A stretch of DNA of 53,633 nt from Faucicola osloensis_B (GCA_964211495.1 CAXORL010000007.1:1-53633), one strand, 5' to 3'; counted from the first letter of the stretch, positions 21,373 through 30,104 are shown. Notes: generated by a model not told the origin, from the sequence alone. A program made the numbers and translations.

Positions 21373-21864
21373 CTAACCATTATTACTCAACCACAAACTT
21401 TCTTCACTGTCGGCATAAAATTCCTGTTTCCACACAGGGATATCCGCTTTGATGGCATCGAGTAACCAACGGCACGCATCAAACGCAGGGTAGCGGTGGT
21501 GAGCCGTCACGCCAATCCATACCGCCATGTCACCGATTGCCAAGTCACCAATCCGATGAATCGCCACCGCATTGATGATGTCAAACTGCTGTTTGGCTTG
21601 TGTGATAAGTTTTTCACCTTGGTTAATTGCCAGTTTTTCGTAGCCGTAATAGGTCAGCTTGGTGACTGGGCGAGCGTTATTATGGTTGCGTACCCAACCC
21701 TCAAAGGTGGCTAATGCACCGCTTTGATCATTGAGTAGGGCGAGTTTTAGTCGTCTATCGTTAATGGGTTTATCCAGTAGGGCAAAGCCTTGTTGGATAG
21801 CGATGTCGTAGGCTTCATTTTCGCTAATACTGATAATGGATGAACCTTTATGTAATGAACTCAT
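21373..21864 (-). CDS. moaE: Molybdopterin synthase catalytic subunit MoaE
   Basis: The 163-residue protein inserts the dithiolene sulfurs from MoaD thiocarboxylate into precursor Z. The family blocks GALATFEGWVRNHNNARPV, LTYYGYEKLA, VAIHRIGDLAIGDMAVWIGV and AHHRYPAFDACRWLLDAIK followed by PVWKQEFY, which holds the active-site lysine, are all seen. There is a short N-terminal extension (~15 residues). moaD is 120 bp upstream on the same strand, separated by a repeat. Confidence 0.92.
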   Translation of the reverse strand: MSSLHKGSSIISISENEAYDIAIQQGFALLDKPINDRRLKLALLNDQSGALATFEGWVRNHNNARPVTKLTYYGYEKLAINQGEKLITQAKQQFDIINAVAIHRIGDLAIGDMAVWIGVTAHHRYPAFDACRWLLDAIKADIPVWKQEFYADSEESLWLSNNG

Positions 21865-21925
21865 GGTGTTCTCTAGGTTATTTTTAGGTGGAATAAATAG
21901 ACAATGTCAATTTTTAATCTATTAG

Positions 21926-21972
21926 ACCCCTTCTAACTCCCCCTTATCAGGGGGGGGTTGGGGTAGGGTTTG
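21926..21972. repeat. C/G-tract inverted repeat between moaD and moaE
   Basis: ACCCCTTCTAACTCCCCCTT is followed after ATCA by a G-rich complement (GGGGGGGG, then GGGGTAGGGT), so the transcript can fold. A related element is at 35116-35193 between narG and narH. This is a dispersed intergenic palindromic repeat. Confidence 0.5.
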
Positions 21973-21984
21973 TCCAAATTAAAC

Positions 21985-22236
21985 CTATCCCCCTGCGACA
22001 GGCGGAATAAAAGCGACAATATCGCCCTGTTGAATGGGGGTATCCCAATCGGTAATTTCATGGTTTATCGCCACGGCAATTTTGTGTTGAGCAAGGCGAA
22101 AGTTGTAACGCTCGGTTAATTGCTGATACAAGGCGACCAAGCTATCACCGTCAAAACTTAGGCGTTCTTCGTCCTTACCTGCTTTTTCGGCAAGACTGGC
22201 GAAATATAAAACATCAATTTGCTTATGCGTTTGCAT
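21985..22236 (-). CDS. moaD: Molybdopterin synthase sulfur carrier subunit MoaD
   Basis: The 83-residue beta-grasp protein starts MQTHKQIDVLYFASLAEKAG and ends VAFIPPVAGG. The C-terminal Gly-Gly is adenylated and then thiocarboxylated to donate sulfur. It overlaps the 3' end of moaC by 14 nt, so the genes are coupled. Confidence 0.92.
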   Translation of the reverse strand: MQTHKQIDVLYFASLAEKAGKDEERLSFDGDSLVALYQQLTERYNFRLAQHKIAVAINHEITDWDTPIQQGDIVAFIPPVAGG

Positions 22237-22711
22237 AGTCAGATTTCCCCCCAGTTTTGCTAATCAGCTTGATATCGCTGATGACGATGTCATGCGATAG
22301 GGCTTTGCTCATGTCATAGATTGTGAGGCAAGCGACTGACACAGCGGTTAAAGCCTCCATTTCTACGCCTGTTTTGTGAGTGACTTTGGCGGTGGCGGTC
22401 ACGGTGATGGCGTGGTCGCTGTCGCCATAGTCAAAGCTCATTTTTACGCTATCAAGTGGCAGTGGGTGGCATAAGGGAATCAGGTCTGAGGTGCTTTTTG
22501 CTCCCATGACACCTGCGATGTAGGCGGTTTGGGTGATTGAGCCTTTTTTTGTCATGCCGTCTGCGTTTTTGATGGCGGTGTAGATGTCGGCAGGGAATAT
22601 GACTTGCCCTGTGGCGGTGGCGGTACGTGTGGTGGCGGTTTTGGTGGATACATCGACCATTGCGATATCGCCATTGGCGTCTAGGTGGGTTAACGTTTGA
22701 TTTTGGGTCAT
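22223..22711 (-). CDS. moaC: Cyclic pyranopterin monophosphate synthase MoaC
   Basis: The 162-residue enzyme makes cyclic pyranopterin monophosphate from the MoaA product. Motifs visible are LTHLDANGDIAMVDVSTKTA, KKGSITQTAYIAGVMGAKST, LIPLCHPLPLDSV, and GVEMEALTAVSVACLTIYDM with the catalytic region, then KSGGK-like KTGGKS near the end. The start overlaps the stop of the DUF4291 gene by 4 nt (ATGA). Standard length. Confidence 0.93.
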   Translation of the reverse strand: MTQNQTLTHLDANGDIAMVDVSTKTATTRTATATGQVIFPADIYTAIKNADGMTKKGSITQTAYIAGVMGAKSTSDLIPLCHPLPLDSVKMSFDYGDSDHAITVTATAKVTHKTGVEMEALTAVSVACLTIYDMSKALSHDIVISDIKLISKTGGKSDYANA

Positions 22712-23340
22712 TTTTTATCAATTCCTACCGATTTAATAGCTTGCTCATCATTTGGTATATAAAGCGTTTCTTTGGGTATTATCAATTTTTCAAAATCATT
22801 ATCCAAATGTTGCCGTTGCTCAATAACAAAAGGGGTCATGTCAATAATTTCAAAAATTTCTTGTTCTGCATAACGTCTTAATATATCGCCACGTAGACCT
22901 AATTGAACGGCTCTACGTTCGACTTTATTGCCCAATGGGTCATGGTCGGGGTCCCATTGTAAACGCACATCTGATGTATCAACTGCTTGTTGCCATGTTT
23001 CACGGTTTTCAAAATCGCTTTTTTCAAAACTGGAAACCACCGCCGAACGCAAAATTTCATCGAAAAAAGTTTTGGTTAATCTGATACCCAAAACATATTC
23101 TTGACCTTCTTTGGTCGCCCAACCACAACGATACATCATCCACAAAAAATTGGGTTTAATCCAGCTCATACGTGTCAATTTAAAGTCACCGCCAAACTTT
23201 TGATGTTTAATTGCATATTCCGCAATTGATGGGCGATAGGCTTGATACACAATAATTGAATTATCGTCATACTGTGCCAATATGTGTTTACCAGTTTGTT
23301 CCCATGTTTTTAATTGCTCTAAATAAGGTTCAGTTATCAT
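22708..23340 (-). CDS. DUF4291 family protein
   Basis: The 210-residue soluble protein has the signature of DUF4291: an N-terminal IIVYQAYRPSIAEYA, then RMSWIKPNFLWMMYRCGWAT, and WDPDHDPLGNKVERRAVQLG and LRGDILRRY. The biochemical function of this family is unknown to me. It lies in the moa cluster, coupled to moaC by a 4-nt overlap and 24 bp after mobA, so it is co-transcribed with molybdenum cofactor genes here. Whether it has a role there is an open question. Confidence 0.8.
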   Translation of the reverse strand: MITEPYLEQLKTWEQTGKHILAQYDDNSIIVYQAYRPSIAEYAIKHQKFGGDFKLTRMSWIKPNFLWMMYRCGWATKEGQEYVLGIRLTKTFFDEILRSAVVSSFEKSDFENRETWQQAVDTSDVRLQWDPDHDPLGNKVERRAVQLGLRGDILRRYAEQEIFEIIDMTPFVIEQRQHLDNDFEKLIIPKETLYIPNDEQAIKSVGIDKK

Positions 23341-23364
23341 TATTATCCTTAGTTTTTTGAACGA

Positions 23365-24036
23365 CTATAAATATTGTAACGCCAATTCAAATTCATTTTT
23401 ATTATTAAAATTCGCTAAGTTATGCCACTCTTTAGGCATTGGCAAGGCTTTACTATCAATACTCATCAAAAATTTCATCACTTTTCGCTCATCACTTTCT
23501 AAGTACGCCTCAAGTAATGGCAATAAATCCAAACGATAAGCCCCTAGCAATGGATAAGCCTTTTGTTTATCATCTTTCAAATAATACGCTTGCTGTTTTT
23601 TAGACTGATGAATAAATATCTGAGAAAGACTTAACGCATGAACCAAACTATCACAACTTAATACCAATACATAAGAATTTAAACTGATATTTTGTTCATG
23701 CTGAATGAGATACTGCATGGCTGAAGTGATAGCTGATAAAGCCCCTGCATTGGGGATATAGTCTGGAATCGCTTTGATAAAACTATTGGTTAGATAACAT
23801 TCATTGTTTAAAAAGTTTTTACCATTATCAGCAATCAATACGGGGGATTTTGCCGAGAATGTTTCTTGCACATGAAACTCTAACAGACTTACAAGTTTAT
23901 CATAGTGAATGGTTAGACCCATATTGCTGATAGTTGGCACTTTTAATAAAGCTTTGGGCGACCCCATACGACTGGACTCACCCCCTGCCAAAATCACAAT
24001 ACCTGATAGATTTATCGTCATTTGCGTATCCGACAT
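23365..24036 (-). CDS. mobA: Molybdenum cofactor guanylyltransferase MobA
   Basis: The 223-residue protein has the nucleotidyltransferase signature ILAGGESSRMGSPKALLKV at residues 16-34. It attaches GMP to molybdenum cofactor to form the bis-MGD used by NarG. The segment VLSCDSLVHALS fits the metal-binding Asp region and DKQKAYPLLGAYRLDLLPLL the C-terminal part. The internal region (residues 45-95) diverges from E. coli MobA. It is not the plasmid relaxase of the same symbol. Confidence 0.8.
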   Translation of the reverse strand: MSDTQMTINLSGIVILAGGESSRMGSPKALLKVPTISNMGLTIHYDKLVSLLEFHVQETFSAKSPVLIADNGKNFLNNECYLTNSFIKAIPDYIPNAGALSAITSAMQYLIQHEQNISLNSYVLVLSCDSLVHALSLSQIFIHQSKKQQAYYLKDDKQKAYPLLGAYRLDLLPLLEAYLESDERKVMKFLMSIDSKALPMPKEWHNLANFNNKNEFELALQYL

Positions 24037-24057
24037 TAAAATTCATCATCACAGTAG

Positions 24058-24134
24058 TTTAGCCTACAACAAGGCAGGTGAGCGAAGTTGTATAAATAAT
24101 ACTACAAGCGAACCTAATGCAGTTGTGGGCTAAA
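24058..24134. repeat. Structured inverted-repeat element between mobA and moaB
   Basis: TTTAGCCTACAAC (24058-24070) pairs with GTTGTGGGCTAAA (24122-24134, one wobble). Inside, GCAGGT faces ACCTAATGC and GTTGTA faces TACAAG, so a long branched hairpin of 77 nt is possible. It may be a MITE or an RNA element within the moa transcript. Confidence 0.45.
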
Positions 24135-24146
24135 ATACGAAGATGA

Positions 24147-24677
24147 TTAGTCATGTGTTGGGTTGACACGCATTAGATGCGGTACGAAGTTACACGGACG
24201 AGTGCGGTTGTCGAGTTGCTCTTTTAAAATCCCTTCCCAACCAGTGCGACACGCACCAGTTGACCCTGGTAAACAGAAAATCGCTGTATTATTCGCCATA
24301 CCTGCCACCGCACGAGATTGGAGCGTGGACATACCGATTTCGTCTTTTGACAAGGCACGGAACATTTCGCCAAAGCCCTGCACTTCTTTATCAAACAAAG
24401 GCGACACCGCCTCTGGCATGCTGTCACGGATATAAAACCCTGTACCGCCTGTGGTGATGACTGCATGGACATTGGGGTCGGCTATCCATTTGCTGACCAT
24501 GGCACGGATTTGATAAATACAGTCTGTCGTTAAGGCACGTTCGGCAAGGGTGTGACCTGCCTCGACTAGGCTATCGGCTAGGTATTTACCAGAGGTATCT
24601 TCGTCTAGCGTGCGTGTGTCGGATACAGTGAGTACAGCGATATTTAGCGGGATAAAGGGTTTGGCAGGTTTCGTCAT
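24147..24677 (-). CDS. moaB: MoaB/Mog-type molybdopterin adenylyltransferase
   Basis: The start at 24677 (MTKPAKPFIPLNIAVLTVSD) has AAGGA 8 nt upstream; the longer frame to 24773 reads through a repeat and overlaps the MOSC gene. The 176-residue protein has the MoaB signature: DTRTLDEDTSGKYLADSLVE, the TTGGTGF loop that binds molybdopterin, and SRAVAGMANNTAIFCLPGS. It adenylates molybdopterin or binds it in this pathway. Confidence 0.9.
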   Translation of the reverse strand: MTKPAKPFIPLNIAVLTVSDTRTLDEDTSGKYLADSLVEAGHTLAERALTTDCIYQIRAMVSKWIADPNVHAVITTGGTGFYIRDSMPEAVSPLFDKEVQGFGEMFRALSKDEIGMSTLQSRAVAGMANNTAIFCLPGSTGACRTGWEGILKEQLDNRTRPCNFVPHLMRVNPTHD

Positions 24678-24744
24678 TTTGAGTTCCTTATTGTTAGCTG
24701 TAGGGGCGTAAGGCTTACGCCCTGTCTTTTTTTTGGATTTGGTG

Positions 24745-25458
24745 TTAGCCGCTCGACAAGCGTTTTTTGGCAAGCACTTTTTTCCAACTATCTTCTAAAC
24801 AATCAATCGCAAGCCATTTATCGACTGTTTCGCTATCAAGATTGCCTTTTTGGTTAGCCAGTTGCCACAGCGTAGCAAGGTCGGCAAAGGGATAGGGGCG
24901 TTCTACCAAATACACAGACAAACCTTGTATCAGCTCACCGTCTTGCACCACTTTAAAATACCACCCAGCCCCACCGATATCCGTCAAAAATGAGGCAACG
25001 CCATACTGCTGAACTTGGTCGTCAATCTTGTAACAAGGTCGGCGTGGTTGCACGATTTTTAGATTGACGCTGTTGTTATCATCATCGCCATAGCGTCCTA
25101 TTTCTCCAAATAAATAGACGTCACCAATACAAACATTAGCCTCAGACATTGGCTCACCGTCTGTCGTCACGGTCAAGTTTTCGCCCAATGCCCCAATGCT
25201 GACGTTTAGGTCAAATTGGGCGTTGATTTTGGCATAAGTGACGGTGGACATTTGATGTAGGGCTTTTAGGTGTCCGCCATGATGTTTGCGGTCGGCTTGC
25301 TCGTCTGTCAGCAATCCCATGTAATTGACCGCTACAGGTTCTTTAATGGGATATTTGTTAATCGCACTCAATTTTTCACGAGTAAATAAGTCGGCTTTGC
25401 CTGCTCGTACTTCGGTGAGTGTGCCGATAAACTGTGGTAACTGGATTGAATTGGGCAT
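24745..25458 (-). CDS. MOSC-domain protein, YiiM-like
   Basis: The 237-residue protein carries a MOSC domain with KHHGGHLKALHQMS near residue 57, SIGALGENLTV and the conserved cysteine in IVQPRRPCYKID (residue about 143). The YiiM-type C-terminal 3-alpha domain follows (residues about 170-235). YiiM in E. coli is a molybdenum-dependent N-hydroxylated base-analogue reductase (6-HAP detoxification). Its place inside the moa cluster fits a cofactor-using enzyme. Exact substrate is unknown. Confidence 0.8.
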   Translation of the reverse strand: MPNSIQLPQFIGTLTEVRAGKADLFTREKLSAINKYPIKEPVAVNYMGLLTDEQADRKHHGGHLKALHQMSTVTYAKINAQFDLNVSIGALGENLTVTTDGEPMSEANVCIGDVYLFGEIGRYGDDDNNSVNLKIVQPRRPCYKIDDQVQQYGVASFLTDIGGAGWYFKVVQDGELIQGLSVYLVERPYPFADLATLWQLANQKGNLDSETVDKWLAIDCLEDSWKKVLAKKRLSSG

Positions 25459-25622
25459 TTAGGTTCTCATTTTATCAAAGGGGCTAAATTTCGCTTAAAT
25501 GCCATTCTCGCATATTTTCAACATAGTACAAATCGTCAATTCACCCATGGTTTTTTAAAGAATTTCGGTGGGTAAACGGTGCGTAAAACGCACCCTACGA
25601 ATCTACAAACCTTTAAAACCTT

Positions 25623-26672
25623 TTAACCACCAATCATAGAAAGATTATTCATCAACCCACTATTTTGTTCATGTAAATGGTGATGTTCTGGCTTAATCGG
25701 CATTAGATTTTGCACCGCTCTTTTTAGCCCAGTCACATCGCCACTCGCCAAAAACTCACGCACATCATAGCTTGCCTTATCAAACAAACACAAATGCACC
25801 TTGCCTTGACTGCTCACTCGCAAGCGATTGCACGAATCACAAAAATGCGTGGCATACGGCTCGATAATGCCGATTTTGCCGACATAATCGTCATGGCGAT
25901 ACTCGGTCGCAGGTCCTGCATCACTGGCTCGCACCTGTGCCACCCAGCCACGCTCCAGTAGATAATCACGGATTCGGCTGACATTGGTATGCTCAGCAAA
26001 AAACAGCTTGCCATTGTCCGAAGTCTGCATAAACTCAATAAAGCGGTAGGTCACAGGGCGAGTTTTGGCATAGTCTAGGGCGGATAATAAATTGTCAAAA
26101 GCGGTATCGGCTTTGAGTATGCCATTGATTTTTAGGCGAATATCGGTGCTGTCGAGTAGCGTATCAATATCACCTAATAAAGTCGGCAACATATCAAAGC
26201 CTGTGACTTGTTTAAACAGCATGGGGTCAAAGCTATCAATGCTAAGATTAAGCTGATTTAGCCCTGCGGTGTGCCAAGCGGATAGGTGTTTGCCGAGTTT
26301 GTAGCCGTTAGAACTCACCGCTACCGTGGCAATGCCGTGACTTTTGGTCAAAGCGATGATATCGGTAAGGTCAGAGCGAATGGACGGCTCACCGCCTGTT
26401 AAGCGGATTTTGCTTGTACCCAATTCGGCAAAGCCTTGTACTAAGGTATTGATTTCATTCAGGGAAAGTTCATTATCGGGGCGTTTGCCACCGTTGGCGG
26501 TATAGCCGTTTGGCAAACAATAGTCACAGCGGAAGTTACAAAAATCGGTGACTGACAGGCGTAAGTAATTGAGTTGTCTATGAAAACCGTCCACCAGCGT
26601 TGATTTGGGGGCATAACGATGAGCGGTAGGGCTTGAGCCTACAGGCATTGGGTGGGTGGTGATGGTTTTCAT
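25623..26672 (-). CDS. moaA: GTP 3',8-cyclase MoaA
   Basis: The 349-residue radical SAM enzyme begins molybdopterin synthesis. The radical SAM cluster motif CNFRCDYCLP is near residues 45-54, followed by LTGGEPSIRSDL. The C-terminal second cluster is FCDSCNRLRVSSQGKVHLCLF-like (Cys at the FCDSC pair and HLCLF). The protein ends SMIGG with the C-terminal Gly-Gly used in catalysis. A 7-2-7 NarL-like site lies 91 bp upstream, so expression may follow nitrate. The NH2-terminal 25 residues are an extension. Confidence 0.93.
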   Translation of the reverse strand: MKTITTHPMPVGSSPTAHRYAPKSTLVDGFHRQLNYLRLSVTDFCNFRCDYCLPNGYTANGGKRPDNELSLNEINTLVQGFAELGTSKIRLTGGEPSIRSDLTDIIALTKSHGIATVAVSSNGYKLGKHLSAWHTAGLNQLNLSIDSFDPMLFKQVTGFDMLPTLLGDIDTLLDSTDIRLKINGILKADTAFDNLLSALDYAKTRPVTYRFIEFMQTSDNGKLFFAEHTNVSRIRDYLLERGWVAQVRASDAGPATEYRHDDYVGKIGIIEPYATHFCDSCNRLRVSSQGKVHLCLFDKASYDVREFLASGDVTGLKRAVQNLMPIKPEHHHLHEQNSGLMNNLSMIGG

Positions 26673-26762
26673 GGTGAGCTTTAGGCGTTGCCTCGGTAAT
26701 GGCTGAAATTTTACTGTAACAAGTTTTTAGTAAGAATACCATTCACCATTAGCAAGGCAAAC

Positions 26763-26778
26763 TACTACTTTAGCAGTA
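26763..26778. promoter_or_regulatory. NarL-type 7-2-7 site upstream of moaA
   Basis: TACTACT-TT-AGCAGTA: two heptamers fitting TACYNMT, inverted and 2 bp apart. The identical sequence in reverse complement is between narK1 and narX. It is 91 bp before moaA and 78 bp before the gene at 26856. Inference. Confidence 0.6.
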
Positions 26779-26855
26779 CAGATAAAGACGGTATTAAGAT
26801 TTAAAGGAATTTTGCATAATCTAATCATTAATTATTAAGCCAAAAACCAACAACT

Positions 26856-27322
26856 ATGAAAAAATTACATCCTTTGATTAAGTCAGAAATGCTTAATACT
26901 TTTCAATCAGTAAAAGAGCTTATGCTTGGTAAAAATTACGACAATATATTGCAACAGAGTTCACAAGGTTTTTTATTTACCTATGATGACTGGAGTGATG
27001 TAGTCAGAATGGAAAAACTCCAATATATTGATAATGCACAATATGCCATTATAGAAACTTTGTTTTCGGATTTTGTAAATTATTTAGAAAACTCTGATGA
27101 CTTTGGCCAAAAGAAATTAATAAATTTAAATTCGTTGATGAGATATTTCATGAGCATTTAAGAGAGTTAAGTTTTTTCAAATTTAGAAATCCTGAAATTA
27201 TCTCTATAGATGAAGCTATTAATGAATTTAAGGATATCAATTTTTTCCCACCCACTATTGTTTTGAAAGATGGAAAATTTATTGATATCCAAAATTATTT
27301 CACCGATGTAGTGTATTTTTAA
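26856..27322 (+). pseudogene. Unknown gene with a frameshift near 27101-27135
   Basis: The frame from 26856 gives 101 residues ending SLMRYFMSI, but the product changes character near 27101-27135. In the -1 frame the sequence continues KFVDEIFHEHLRELSFFKFR, then NEFKDINFFPPTIVLKDGKF and ends at 27322. Restoring one base would give about 155 residues, a soluble mixed alpha/beta protein of no recognised family. A single-base deletion, a sequencing error in the A-rich stretch, or programmed frameshifting could explain it. It is on the plus strand, against the moa genes, and lies between moaA and moeA. Confidence 0.5.
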
Positions 27323-27343
27323 CAATTTTAAAAATTAAAATTA

Positions 27344-28630
27344 TTAAAAGTTCCAACTAAAAGGCTCAATCGTTACCCATTCACCTGCCGTTACCCCTGC
27401 ATTGTCTTGCGGTAATACCAACAAACAATTCGCTTGGCTTAACTGCTTGATACGGTGCGAATCTTGAGCGGATAAGGGCGTGACGCTTAAATTCCCCTCA
27501 TCGTCTTGGGCAACAATCGCTCGTTGATAATCCTGTCTGCCAACCGCTTTTTTGATGTTATGGGTGGTTTTGGCTTGTAACCGTAATGGCTTTGGTAGAT
27601 CCATTTCATTGACCGCTGACAGTCGCCATAACGCAGGTTTGACAAACTGCAAACAACCGACCACCGTCGATAACGGATTTCCAGGTAAACCAAAATACAA
27701 AACGGTTTTTTCGGCTTTTTTAAACTCTCCAAACACAAACGGCTTTCCGGGTTTCATCGCCACTTTATAATGGTTAATTTGCCCCAAATCATCAATCACC
27801 GTGGTTAAAAAGTCATAATCGCCCACCGATACCCCTGCAGTTGAGATAATCAGATCACATTCGCTAATTGCTTGCTGTACCGTGTTTCGAGTCGCCTCAA
27901 GCGTGTCGGCAACAATGCCATAATCTTTGATAATAATGGGTAATTCATGGAGCAAGGATTTCAGCGTTGGGGTATTGGAATTGTAAATCTTTGCCAAATG
28001 GGTGAGTGGCTCGCCGATTTGTACCAACTCATCCCCTGTGGCGATGATACCCACGGTCAAAGGGGAAAATACCGACACTTGAGCCACGCCTAGATTTGCC
28101 AATAGGCTGATATCAGTGGGATTCAGGCGTTTGCCAATGGTTAGGACGGTTTCGCCTGTTTGCACTTCTTCGCCTTGATAGCGGATATTTGAGCTGACTG
28201 TGGCGGTTTTAGTTAGCGTAATGGCATAGAGCTGGGTTTTATCAATGCTATCTTTAATATCGTTAAAATTGGTATTTTCCTGCATCACCACGGTGTCGCA
28301 ATCGCTCGGCACGATAGCCCCTGTAAAAATCCGCACGCCTTGCCCTGCTTGCAATGCACCGTCAAATGCCTTGCCTGCGACCGATTCACCGACGATAGTC
28401 AGAGCGGTGTGTTCGGCAAGCTCGCTACCCTTGGCAAAGGCATAACCGTCCATTGCGGATAGGTTTTGGCGTGGAATGTCAAAACTGGCGGTGATGTCTT
28501 GTGCCAAAATATGATTTTTGGCTTGCAATAGTGGTAGCGTTTGGGTCGCTCGCTGATTGAGCGGATGTTCGGCTAAATATTGTTGGCAACGTTCGGTAAT
28601 GGCGGATTTTAAATCTTGGACGGATATCAT
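27344..28630 (-). CDS. moeA: Molybdenum insertase MoeA
   Basis: The 428-residue protein inserts molybdate into adenylated molybdopterin. Motifs seen are SFDIPRQNLSAMDGYAFAKG (residues about 49-68), GVRIFTGAIVPSDCDTVVMQ, IIATGDELVQIGEPL, the GDYDF region, KVAMKPGKPFVFGEF and YFGLPGNPLSTVVG. All core residues appear present. A small MITE lies upstream, and the parvulin gene is 150 bp further upstream. It is the usual partner of moaB/mog in the pathway. Confidence 0.93.
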   Translation of the reverse strand: MISVQDLKSAITERCQQYLAEHPLNQRATQTLPLLQAKNHILAQDITASFDIPRQNLSAMDGYAFAKGSELAEHTALTIVGESVAGKAFDGALQAGQGVRIFTGAIVPSDCDTVVMQENTNFNDIKDSIDKTQLYAITLTKTATVSSNIRYQGEEVQTGETVLTIGKRLNPTDISLLANLGVAQVSVFSPLTVGIIATGDELVQIGEPLTHLAKIYNSNTPTLKSLLHELPIIIKDYGIVADTLEATRNTVQQAISECDLIISTAGVSVGDYDFLTTVIDDLGQINHYKVAMKPGKPFVFGEFKKAEKTVLYFGLPGNPLSTVVGCLQFVKPALWRLSAVNEMDLPKPLRLQAKTTHNIKKAVGRQDYQRAIVAQDDEGNLSVTPLSAQDSHRIKQLSQANCLLVLPQDNAGVTAGEWVTIEPFSWNF

Positions 28631-28656
28631 ACTTCATCTCTAATACATTCAAATAA

Positions 28657-28754
28657 GTAGGGCGGGTTAGCAAAGCGTTACCCACCAATTTAATCATAAA
28701 ATCAATCATTTAGTCTGGTGGGTTACGCCAAAAAATACGACTAACCCACCCTAC
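28657..28754. repeat. MITE-like 98-bp inverted repeat
   Basis: Ends GTAGGGCGGGTTAG (28657-28670) and CTAACCCACCCTAC (28741-28754) pair with one mismatch, and inner segments GCGTTACCCACCA and TGGTGGGTTACGC also pair. The GTAGGGTGGGTTA-type end is common in intergenic MITEs of many bacteria. It sits between the PpiC gene and moeA, and could act as transcript structure. Confidence 0.6.
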
Positions 28755-28780
28755 AAGCTGTGGGTTTTTTAAAACTTTTT

Positions 28781-29863
28781 TCACCCACGATACACATTTT
28801 CTTCATTCATTTGCAAATTCATGCCTTGAATATCAGCATTATGGCTAAGTTTGAACAAAAAGTCCGTCAAACCATGATGAAACGATTGTTGGATCAATTC
28901 ATTGGCAATCATCGGCATGGCTTGCTCAAAACTTAAGGCTTGACCGTCTTCACGGCTTAACACCTCAACAATATGCACGCCATAGCGAGTTTCGATGGGA
29001 TTGACCGACACGCCGACAGGCAAACCAAACACCGCTTGCTCGAACTCTGGTACGGTTTCGCCTTTGACGATTTCGCCCAAATCACCGCCGTTGTCTTTTG
29101 AGGGACACAATGAGTATTGTTGGGCGAATTGGATAAAGTCAGCGTCCCGATTTTGGCTGTTTTGCAGGGTTTCAATTAGGTTTGTCGCTTGTTTTTTTAG
29201 CTCGATACGCTCTTCCCCTGCATCGGGTGGCGAAGCCAATAAAATATGGCGTACCGTCAACAGCGGTGGAGTGACGTAGCGTTGTGGGTTGCTATCGAAT
29301 AACTGGCGACAGCTATCTTCATTGGGTATGGTGGGTTGGACGTTTTTATCAATCAAGTCGCTGATGGCGGTTTCTTCATCGGCTTGCCAAGCGGATTTGC
29401 CCAATGTGGGGTCGGCATACACGGCTTGCTTGAGGAGTTCTCGAATGACCAGGGCTTGGGCGGATAAAAATAACGCCTCGTCTTGGCTGTTGGCTGGGTG
29501 ATATTGCACTTCTTGGGCGATGGCGGTGGGGTCGATGACCACGCCATTGACGCTGATATTGGGGATTTGTTGGCGACTACTGGCGATTAGATTATCGGGG
29601 CGTTTCGCCTCAGCTAGTGCCTCTTCGATGAGTTCTTTTTCGCTGTGGGGGCGTTTGAGGTCATCTGAGGTTGGCATGATACGAATGTCATCATCAAATT
29701 CATCATGATGGTCATGGTTATGAGTATGTTCATGATGGTGATGTTCGTGTGTTTGTTTGTCACCACCTGCACAGCCACAAGTACCACCGCCACAGCCTGT
29801 TGATTTGGGTGATTGGGTGTCTAAATTGGTTGGGTTTTGGGGGTTAAAGGTAGCAACGCTCAT
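28781..29863 (-). CDS. PpiC/parvulin-type peptidyl-prolyl isomerase with His-rich N terminus
   Basis: The 360-residue protein has a parvulin domain at residues about 205-330: LTVRHILLASPPDAGEER, the block CPSKDNGGDLGEIVKG, and FGLPVGVSVNPIETRYGVHI. The N terminus has a Cys/Gly run (GCGGGTCGCAGG) followed by a tract of 20-odd residues, about half of them His (residues about 39-58), which may bind metal. Parvulins of this type are found after narGHJI in Pseudomonas-type nar operons and are thought to help nitrate reductase folding. There is no signal peptide, so it is probably cytoplasmic. Confidence 0.8.
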   Translation of the reverse strand: MSVATFNPQNPTNLDTQSPKSTGCGGGTCGCAGGDKQTHEHHHHEHTHNHDHHDEFDDDIRIMPTSDDLKRPHSEKELIEEALAEAKRPDNLIASSRQQIPNISVNGVVIDPTAIAQEVQYHPANSQDEALFLSAQALVIRELLKQAVYADPTLGKSAWQADEETAISDLIDKNVQPTIPNEDSCRQLFDSNPQRYVTPPLLTVRHILLASPPDAGEERIELKKQATNLIETLQNSQNRDADFIQFAQQYSLCPSKDNGGDLGEIVKGETVPEFEQAVFGLPVGVSVNPIETRYGVHIVEVLSREDGQALSFEQAMPMIANELIQQSFHHGLTDFLFKLSHNADIQGMNLQMNEENVYRG

Positions 29864-30104
29864 GGAGATTTTCCTTAGAATCGTATGAAATTGTAATTTT
29901 ATAAAGTTTCCCCATTATGACAATTATCAATGATTTAAAAAATACTCCATTGTGATTATGCCATGCTACTAGGGCATGTCCCTATTCGGATGATGTGGCT
30001 AAATAGACAACCACGAAAGAGCTGAGCTGCTTTTTTGGTTGTCTGTAAGGCGATAGATAAGGCTGTTGGAACAATGCTTTGACAGTATATTTGTCTTAAC
30101 GGTA

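Noticed and set aside
24677..24773. A 32-residue N-terminal extension of MoaB
   Set aside because: It is encoded by a repeat-like segment (GGGGCGTAAGGCTTACGCCC) and overlaps the MOSC gene; the ATG at 24677 has a proper ribosome-binding site.
26673..26780. A molybdenum-cofactor riboswitch before moaA
   Set aside because: Only a tiny GGC-AAC-GCC hairpin near the start is seen; the known motif's longer conserved stems could not be matched by eye.
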